Positions 1-4,062 of a stretch of DNA of 5,762 nt are shown piece after piece. Where the stretch lies: positions 1-5,762 of the forward strand of contig JAASSH010000172.1 in assembly GCA_021767985.1 (NCBI GenBank). Direction: 5' to 3'. The position numbers and the translations under genes were made by a program. The notes under the pieces were generated by a model that was not told the origin of the DNA, did not search any database, and saw nothing but the letters and a program-made list of their open reading frames with translations. Within the stretch, counting starts at the first letter, position 1. Every line of letters starts with the position of its first letter. Source of the stretch: Gammaproteobacteria bacterium (GTDB lineage: Bacteria; Pseudomonadota; Gammaproteobacteria; GCA-001735895).

Positions 1-32
1 GACGCGAGGGGATTCTGCAGGACCGGCAATGA
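1..32 (+). CDS. 3' end of an upstream gene (partial, identity unknown)
   Basis: Reading from base 3, the frame encodes REGILQDRQ and stops at TGA 30-32. That stop overlaps the HPr start codon in an ATGA arrangement typical of translationally coupled operon genes. Nine residues are too few to identify the protein. From known gene order, an HPr gene directly before mgtE in gammaproteobacteria often follows rapZ or a mannose-type EIIA gene of the rpoN/ptsN cluster, so one of those is the likely identity; this is inference from context only. The frame starting at base 1 is also open, to a TGA at 37-39, and cannot be strictly excluded. Confidence 0.45.
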   Translation, partial: REGILQDRQ

Positions 33-298
33 TCTCTGAAAACATCACCATCATCAATAAGCTCGGCTTGCACGCCAGGGCCGCATCCAAACTGGTTAGC
101 TGCGCCAGCCAGTTCGAAAGCGAGGTATTCATCAGTCGCAAGGAAAATCGAGTTAACGCCAAAAGTATAATGGGGGTTATGATGCTGGCTGCCAGCAAGG
201 GCGTCGAGCTCGAGCTCGAAATCGAAGGCGGCGACGAACAGGAATGTCGTAATGCGCTGGTCGAGCTGATTAACGATCGCTTCGGCGAAGACGAGTAA
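29..298 (+). CDS. HPr-family phosphocarrier protein (HPr/NPr)
   Basis: This is a small cytoplasmic phosphocarrier of the phosphotransferase system that passes phosphate from enzyme I to EIIA-type acceptors. The 89-residue length is normal for the family. The active-site motif GLHARAA places the phosphorylated histidine at residue 15 and the conserved arginine at 17, both at canonical positions. Ser46 lies in KSIMGVMML, the regulatory serine site targeted by HPr kinase in organisms that have HprK. An AGGA Shine-Dalgarno at 19-22 sits 6 bases before the ATG. The upstream gene stops inside the start (ATGA) and mgtE follows after 8 bp, so the three are probably co-transcribed. A proteobacterial HPr outside a sugar-PTS operon is often the nitrogen-PTS type (NPr, ptsO) or part of an incomplete regulatory PTS. 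I cannot decide between HPr and NPr from sequence, so no symbol is given. Confidence 0.93.
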   Translation: MISENITIINKLGLHARAASKLVSCASQFESEVFISRKENRVNAKSIMGVMMLAASKGVELELEIEGGDEQECRNALVELINDRFGEDE

Positions 299-306
299 GC
301 GGGATC

Positions 307-1656
307 ATGGTAGAAGAGGATATCGAACAGCTACGTCAGGATATATCGGTTGCGCTCGACGCCGATGACAGCGTCGAGATATCGAAAATCCTGAGCGCTA
401 TCAGCGTCGCGGAGATAGCGCTGCTGCTCGATTCGCTGCCGTCGCAGCAACGCGATTCGATCTGGCCGCTGATCGAACCCGGGGACATGGGCGAGGTATT
501 GCTCGAGACCCAGGACGACGTCAGCGACGCCAAGCTCAAGCAGCTCGAACCCGAAGAAATTGCCACCATCGTCGAAATCATGCCTGACGTCGACGATCAG
601 GCGGACATCATCCTCGCGCTGCCTACCGACAAACTCGTCAAGACCCTGCATACGCTGGACGCAAACAAGCGCGAAAGGCTCGAGTCGGTTTTATCCTACA
701 GCGAGGATACCGCCGGCGGCCTGATGAACCTCGATCACGTCACCATACGGGCCGACGTTTCGCTGGACGTGGTGCTGCGCTACCTGCGCATTCGAGGCGA
801 ATTGCCCGATCTGACCGATCAACTGTTTGTCACCGACCGTCACGATCATTATCTCGGCGCGCTATACCTGGGCGATCTGCTGACCAACGATCCGGAGGTC
901 GAAGTCAAGAGCATCATGCGCACCGATATCGACGCCATGCACGTGCACATGTCGGATACCGAGGTGGCACGCGAGTTCGAGAACTTCGACCTGATCAGCG
1001 CGCCGGTGGTCGACGAGGAGCATAAGCTGATCGGGCGTATCACCGTGGATGACGTGGTCGACGTTATCCGCGACGAGGGTGACCATTCGATTATGGGGAT
1101 GGCGGGCCTGTCCGAAGAAGAGGACATGTTTTCCCCGGTGCTGGTAACCTCGCGGCGCCGCGGTATCTGGCTCGGCATCAACCTGTTGACCGCTTTCCTG
1201 GCGGCCTACGTAATCGGTTTTTTCGAAGAAATCCTGGACCAGGTGGTCGCGCTCGCAATCCTGATCACGATCGTGCCGAGCATGGGTGGAATCGCCGGGT
1301 CGCAAACCCTCACTATCGCGATACGAGGCCTGGCGCTGGGCCAACTGGGCAGTTCCAATTATCGCTCGCTGGTCAAAAAGGAAATCTCGGTCGGGCTGTT
1401 CAACGGCCTGATCTGGGCGCTGGTCGTGGCCACGCTTTCGATCATATGGTTCGGAAACTTCAACATCGGCCTGGTTATCGCCTTTGCCCTGATCGTGAAC
1501 CTGCTGGCCGGCGCGCTCGCGGGCGCCGTGATCCCGGTGATTCTGCGACAGATCGGCATCGACCCGGCGATCGCCGGCGGCGTGGTGCTGACGACGGTAA
1601 CCGACGTCGTCGGTATCATCGCTTTTCTCGGACTGGCAACGCTGGTACTGGGCTAA
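307..1656 (+). CDS. mgtE: Magnesium transporter MgtE
   Basis: This is an inner-membrane Mg2+ channel/transporter gated by cytoplasmic Mg2+. At 449 residues it matches the family (about 450). The order is an acidic helical N domain (about 1-130), two CBS domains (about 136-200 and 201-262) and a membrane part. The stretch YSEDTAGGLM (131-140) marks the N-domain/CBS junction. TVDDVVDV (246-253) carries conserved acidic residues of the cytosolic Mg2+ sensor. Five hydrophobic segments lie near 286-308, 313-333, 361-383, 387-412 and 422-447. Asp433 in TTVTDVVG corresponds to the pore Mg2+-binding Asp432 of the Thermus thermophilus protein. The pore-region motif reads GGIAGSQ where the Thermus protein has GGNTGNQ; from memory this variant is common in gammaproteobacteria. 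GGGA at 301-304 is very close to the ATG, so initiation may depend on coupling to the HPr gene. No U-tracted terminator is visible in the 12 bp before the convergent gene. Confidence 0.95.
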   Translation: MVEEDIEQLRQDISVALDADDSVEISKILSAISVAEIALLLDSLPSQQRDSIWPLIEPGDMGEVLLETQDDVSDAKLKQLEPEEIATIVEIMPDVDDQADIILALPTDKLVKTLHTLDANKRERLESVLSYSEDTAGGLMNLDHVTIRADVSLDVVLRYLRIRGELPDLTDQLFVTDRHDHYLGALYLGDLLTNDPEVEVKSIMRTDIDAMHVHMSDTEVAREFENFDLISAPVVDEEHKLIGRITVDDVVDVIRDEGDHSIMGMAGLSEEEDMFSPVLVTSRRRGIWLGINLLTAFLAAYVIGFFEEILDQVVALAILITIVPSMGGIAGSQTLTIAIRGLALGQLGSSNYRSLVKKEISVGLFNGLIWALVVATLSIIWFGNFNIGLVIAFALIVNLLAGALAGAVIPVILRQIGIDPAIAGGVVLTTVTDVVGIIAFLGLATLVLG

Positions 1657-1668
1657 ACCCGTCGCCCG

Positions 1669-2556
1669 CTAGTGGCTCATGAATTGGCGCACCACAGCCT
1701 GGATCTGTTCCCCGGCCAGGGTTCCAATCTGCTCGATATCCCCGAGCTCGATGTCGAAGCGCTCCAGCGCCTCCGGTTGAATCGCCAGCTCGAAGCCGCT
1801 ACCGCTGCTGCCGACGCGATTGGTGTTGACCCAGGCATCGGCAATGTGAATTGCGCTGGCGGCCAGTGAATACTCGCCGCCCTTGTGCGGTTCATGATGC
1901 GTCACCACCGGCTCCCAGATCGATTGCGGCAATTTCCAGAATTCGAGCAGCCGGCCGCCAATTTCGGCATGTGAGTAATCCAGAACATTACGCTCGAGCA
2001 GGTACATGGGTTGTCCGCTTTCCTGCCGTTGCTGCATCAGATCGTGCATCAGCCGGGGCAGCTTGAGATACATGACCAGACGCCCGATATCGTGCAACAG
2101 CCCGGGAATGTAAAAACCCTCGGCGTTGGGAATTCGTGCCTGAACGCCCAGCTCGCGCGACATGATGCCGACCGCGACGCTGTGTTCCCAGAACATCGTC
2201 ATGTTGACCGTGCCGGGCGGAATGCCTTCGAATGCCTTGACCACCGACGTGATCAGCACCAGCTCCCGAATCTGCCGCAGGCCGATGGTGCTGACGGCCC
2301 GCTCGATGGTTTCGATCTTGGTGGGGAAACTGTAAAAAGCACTGTTCGCCACGCGCAGCATGCGCGCGCAGAGATCCGGGTCGCTGCGCAGCAGTTCGGC
2401 AATCCGGTCGGTCGTCGAACCGGGATCTACGATCGCCTCTTCCAGCCGGTAGTAAATATCCGGCAGGCTGACCAGCTTGTCGACCTCCAGGATCAATGCC
2501 TCGAGGCCCTGCAGCCCCTGGGCGGAGGTAATTTCTAATGGATTGACGCTGGCCAT
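1669..2556 (-). CDS. HDOD-domain signalling/output protein
   Basis: This is a 295-residue cytoplasmic protein made almost entirely of one HDOD domain, the HD-related output domain found in motility, stress and second-messenger signalling proteins. The biochemical role of most members is unknown. Residues 30-110 form the helical N-terminal half, with LRSDPDLCARMLRVANSAFYS. The HD-like half shows WEHS (His125), GLLHDIGRL (His155-Asp156), SHAEIGGRLLEFWKLP (His197), VVTHHEP (His220-His221) and HIAD (Asp240), a histidine/aspartate set like that which binds metal in HD phosphohydrolases. There is no GYP motif, so it is not a canonical c-di-GMP phosphodiesterase. No receiver, GGDEF or membrane domain is present. 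The start is fixed: an in-frame TAA lies 12 codons upstream with no ATG, GTG or TTG between. I see no convincing Shine-Dalgarno. It converges with mgtE 12 bp away and lies downstream of the kinase on the same strand. Confidence 0.9.
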   Translation of the reverse strand: MASVNPLEITSAQGLQGLEALILEVDKLVSLPDIYYRLEEAIVDPGSTTDRIAELLRSDPDLCARMLRVANSAFYSFPTKIETIERAVSTIGLRQIRELVLITSVVKAFEGIPPGTVNMTMFWEHSVAVGIMSRELGVQARIPNAEGFYIPGLLHDIGRLVMYLKLPRLMHDLMQQRQESGQPMYLLERNVLDYSHAEIGGRLLEFWKLPQSIWEPVVTHHEPHKGGEYSLAASAIHIADAWVNTNRVGSSGSGFELAIQPEALERFDIELGDIEQIGTLAGEQIQAVVRQFMSH

Positions 2557-2595
2557 CGTGCGAATACTGTCTGCAATCGTGGAAACACGTTAATT

Positions 2596-2622
2596 AGATC
2601 GACCTGCCGGCCCGTATCTTTA
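2596..2622 (-). promoter_or_regulatory. Possible sigma-28 (FliA)-like promoter for the HDOD gene
   Basis: On the minus strand, TAAAGATA (2622-2615) is followed by exactly 11 bases and then GTCGATCT (2603-2596). The sigma-28 consensus is TAAAGTTT, N11, GCCGATAA. The match is 6 of 8 plus 5 of 8 with correct spacing. The predicted start would give a leader of roughly 30 nt before the HDOD ATG. The match is imperfect and could be chance. No better sigma-70 promoter was seen in this gap. Confidence 0.25.
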
Positions 2623-2645
2623 ATACTTATTCACCTTTAGCAGGC

Positions 2646-2727
2646 ATCGGGATCAGTGAATTCGTACTGTGTCCCCTTAATTAGCGATCGGGATCAGTGA
2701 ATTCGTACTGTGTCCCCGTAATTAGCG
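2646..2727. repeat. Two adjacent 41-bp direct repeats, each a REP-like hairpin
   Basis: Units 2646-2686 and 2687-2727 abut with no spacer and differ at one base (T2677 versus G2718). Each contains an imperfect inverted repeat: GGGA and CAGT on the left pair with ACTG and TCCC on the right, with a T/TG internal bulge and the loop GAATTCGT. The hairpins span 2649-2675 and 2690-2716. The block ends 5 bp beyond the stop of the kinase gene. There is no U-tract, so an intrinsic terminator is not supported. Size, extragenic position and hairpin shape resemble REP/BIME elements mobilised by RAYT (Y1-type) transposases. That assignment is inference, and no transposase lies in the window. Confidence 0.85.
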
Positions 2728-2732
2728 GCCGG

Positions 2733-3629
2733 TTATTCCCACCGCTGGGCCGCGCCGTAAACCCCGCTGGCGTCGCCGCGCGCCGCCGCCAGCAGCGGAG
2801 TTTCGACAAAGTCTGAAAAAACGTACTCGGGTAACAGTTTCGGAACCTCGTCGTAAATCGAATCGATATTCGACATGCCACCTCCCAGCACGATGGCGTG
2901 CGGATCCAGGATATTAATCAACTGTGCCAACGCGCGAGCCATCTGGTCATGATAAAGTGCCATCATCGCTTCACAGGCTTCATCACCGGCGGTCGCGCCG
3001 GCAACTATGTCGTGGCTCGAACGCGACTCACCGAAGCGCAGCCGGTAATTGTGCTCGAGTCCCGGTCCCGACAGAAAAGTCTCGATGCAGCCGTTCTTGC
3101 CGCAGTAACAAGCGGGCGAACCGTCTATGCTGCGTTGCCAGGGCAAGGGGTTATGCCCCCATTCTCCGCTGATTGCATGAGGTCCGTTAATCAGTTTGCC
3201 GTCGACCACCATGCCACCGCCGGTACCGGTACCGATAATGACGCCAAACACGACCGGGTGACTCTGCCCGGCGCCACCGAGGGCCTCCGACAGGGTAAAA
3301 CAATTGGCGTCGTTTTCGATTCGTACTTCGCGCTCGAGCCTGGCCTCCAGGTCGCTTGCAAACGGACGGCCATTCAGACACACGGTATTCGAGTTGCGTA
3401 ACAGCCCTGTTCGCGGAGAAATCGCGCCCGGGATACCGATCCCCACGCTGGCTCGCAACCCGAGTTCGGTTTCGGCCTCGCGCACCAGCGTGAAGATCTG
3501 ATCGAGAATGGCGTCGTAACTCTGAGCCGAGGTAGTAACGCGTTGCCGGTAAACAGTCTGCCCCCCGGGGTCCAGAACCATCACCTCGGTTTTGGTGCCA
3601 CCCAGGTCGATACCAAGTTTATGTCCCAT
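2733..3629 (-). CDS. mak: ROK-family sugar kinase, fructokinase (Mak)-like
   Basis: This is a cytoplasmic ATP-dependent hexose kinase of the ROK family, 298 residues long, the usual size. The N-terminal phosphate-binding motif is GIDLGGTKTEV (6-16). ENDANC (105-110) carries the catalytic Asp107. GTGTGGG (133-139) is the second nucleotide-binding loop. GEWGHNPLPW (155-164) with CYCGKNGC (174-181) gives the ROK zinc site (His159, Cys174, Cys176, Cys181), and IVLGGGMSN (246-254) lies near the C-terminus. From memory, the stretches around GAISPRTG, NGRPF, GEWGHNPLPW and CYCGKNGCIETF are closer to E. coli fructokinase Mak than to NagK. Substrate cannot be proven from sequence; N-acetylglucosamine or glucose remain possible. 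GGGAG (3640-3636) lies 6 bases before the ATG and supports the start. The gene is divergent from nrdA, and no sugar transporter or catabolic gene is adjacent, so the context does not reveal its substrate. Confidence 0.88.
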   Translation of the reverse strand: MGHKLGIDLGGTKTEVMVLDPGGQTVYRQRVTTSAQSYDAILDQIFTLVREAETELGLRASVGIGIPGAISPRTGLLRNSNTVCLNGRPFASDLEARLEREVRIENDANCFTLSEALGGAGQSHPVVFGVIIGTGTGGGMVVDGKLINGPHAISGEWGHNPLPWQRSIDGSPACYCGKNGCIETFLSGPGLEHNYRLRFGESRSSHDIVAGATAGDEACEAMMALYHDQMARALAQLINILDPHAIVLGGGMSNIDSIYDEVPKLLPEYVFSDFVETPLLAAARGDASGVYGAAQRWE

Positions 3630-3787
3630 CTCTAGCTCCCGTTGCTGGTCCCGGCCAGGGACAGTGATACAAAATTTTTATGGATATTTTCAAGTAATAA
3701 TATTTTTTTATAAGTCGGCAGTAGAGCAAAATAAAATCGATGAGCAAGAAGCCTTTACTGACGCCATTCCTGATCGAGATCCTCGAC

Positions 3788-3796
3788 TTATCCACA
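3788..3796 (+). promoter_or_regulatory. DnaA box
   Basis: TTATCCACA is an exact match to the high-affinity DnaA box. It lies 46 bp upstream of the nrdA -35 element. In E. coli, DnaA is known to bind boxes upstream of nrdAB and modulate its transcription, so both position and target gene fit. A single 9-mer can occur by chance; the location upstream of nrdA raises confidence. Confidence 0.65.
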
Positions 3797-3809
3797 GGTT
3801 ATGCCCGCC

Positions 3810-3830
3810 ATCTCCACAGATCCATACACA
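3810..3830 (+). promoter_or_regulatory. Two weak DnaA-box-like 9-mers
   Basis: ATCTCCACA (3810-3818) has two mismatches to TTATCCACA, and CCATACACA (3822-3830) has two mismatches to TTWTNCACA. Both are on the same strand as the perfect box at 3788. They could be low-affinity DnaA sites filled cooperatively, but each match is weak on its own and the second overlaps the left NrdR-like palindrome. Confidence 0.25.
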
Positions 3831-3841
3831 ACATAATGTAC
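3826..3841. promoter_or_regulatory. NrdR box 1 (distal, degenerate)
   Basis: ACACAACATAATGTAC matches about 12 of 16 positions of the NrdR consensus acaCWATATATWGTGT. It lies immediately upstream of the -35 element. It is weaker than box 2, but the exact 32-bp start-to-start distance to that box (three helical turns) is the arrangement expected for NrdR, the zinc-finger/ATP-cone repressor of ribonucleotide reductase genes. Confidence 0.65.
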
Positions 3842-3869
3842 TTGACCTTGAGCCAAAACACATTATATT
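3842..3869 (+). promoter_or_regulatory. Sigma-70-type promoter of nrdA
   Basis: The -35 element TTGACC (3842-3847) and the -10 element TATATT (3864-3869) each match 5 of 6 consensus bases and are separated by 16 bp. The start would fall near 3876-3877, giving a leader of about 186 nt. The -10 lies inside NrdR box 2 and the -35 abuts box 1, so NrdR bound at both sites would block RNA polymerase. Confidence 0.65.
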
Positions 3870-3873
3870 GTGT
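3858..3873. promoter_or_regulatory. NrdR box 2 (proximal, near-consensus)
   Basis: ACACATTATATTGTGT matches 15 of 16 positions of the consensus acaCWATATATWGTGT and covers the predicted nrdA -10 element. NrdR, with bound adenine deoxynucleotides, represses nrd operons through paired boxes; the partner box begins exactly 32 bp upstream. Confidence 0.8.
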
Positions 3874-3956
3874 ATCAGGTTAATTATTCACCTTTACAGA
3901 ATAAATTAAAATCGGCTGGTTCATTCCAACCCATAAACAGACCAAACACTTGTGTC

Positions 3957-3984
3957 CGATAGTTATAAATTACTTTAACTATCG
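3957..3984 (+). other. Perfect 9-bp hairpin in the nrdA leader
   Basis: CGATAGTTA (3957-3965) is the exact reverse complement of TAACTATCG (3976-3984), with a 10-base A/T-rich loop. It lies about 80 nt downstream of the predicted transcription start and about 80 nt before the nrdA ATG. There is no following U-tract, so it is not an intrinsic terminator. It could be a leader-RNA structure or a DNA operator palindrome. No known riboswitch fold is recognised. Confidence 0.55.
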
Positions 3985-4062
3985 CAGGGAAAGAAATAGT
4001 CAGCCGCAAACAGACGCGGATCTCATCCGAACATAACACTGGAATTACGGATCGGGCTATAA

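Larger units (their letters stand above)
3630..4062. promoter_or_regulatory. Divergent mak/nrdA intergenic control region (433 bp)
   Basis: No gene is supported here. From left to right it holds the kinase Shine-Dalgarno, an AT-rich tract (about 3668-3736), a DnaA box with weaker neighbours (3788-3830), two NrdR-like palindromes with a promoter between and over them (3826-3873), and the nrdA leader. The leader carries a 9-bp hairpin (3957-3984) and has no internal ATG. The kinase promoter should lie on the minus strand in or near the AT-rich tract, but no convincing -35/-10 pair was found there. Confidence 0.8.

Noticed and set aside
862..1344. Minus-strand open frame of 160 codons inside mgtE
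   Set aside because: It is a shadow of the clearly conserved MgtE coding frame, with an arginine/histidine-rich product and no domain.
1651..1690. Bidirectional terminator between mgtE and the HDOD gene
   Set aside because: Only a 4-5 bp GGGC/GCCC pairing is visible, with no U-tract on either strand.
2011..2538. Plus-strand open frame of 175 codons over the HDOD gene
   Set aside because: It is antisense to a well-supported HDOD protein, and its product looks like a reverse-strand translation without motifs.
2898..3401. Plus-strand open frame of 167 codons over the kinase gene
   Set aside because: It is antisense to conserved ROK motifs including the zinc site, and nothing in its product is recognisable.
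3668..3877. Chromosomal or plasmid replication origin
   Set aside because: There is only one perfect DnaA box, no array of strong boxes, and no dnaA, dnaN, gidA or rep gene nearby. nrdA promoter control explains the sites better.
2627..3896. 13-base match TTATTCACCTTTA at 2627-2639 and 3884-3896
   Set aside because: One shared AT-rich 13-mer in a window this size is close to chance, and the flanks do not match.
3592..3909. Plus-strand open frame of 105 codons across the kinase start and intergenic region
   Set aside because: It runs through the AT-rich tract, DnaA box, NrdR boxes and promoter, which explain the sequence better. No Shine-Dalgarno and no family resemblance.
3950..4036. Short leader peptide from TTG 3950 or GTG 3952 in the nrdA leader
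   Set aside because: There is no Shine-Dalgarno before either codon and no ATG. The GTG frame has only 8 codons and neither shows attenuation-like codon runs.
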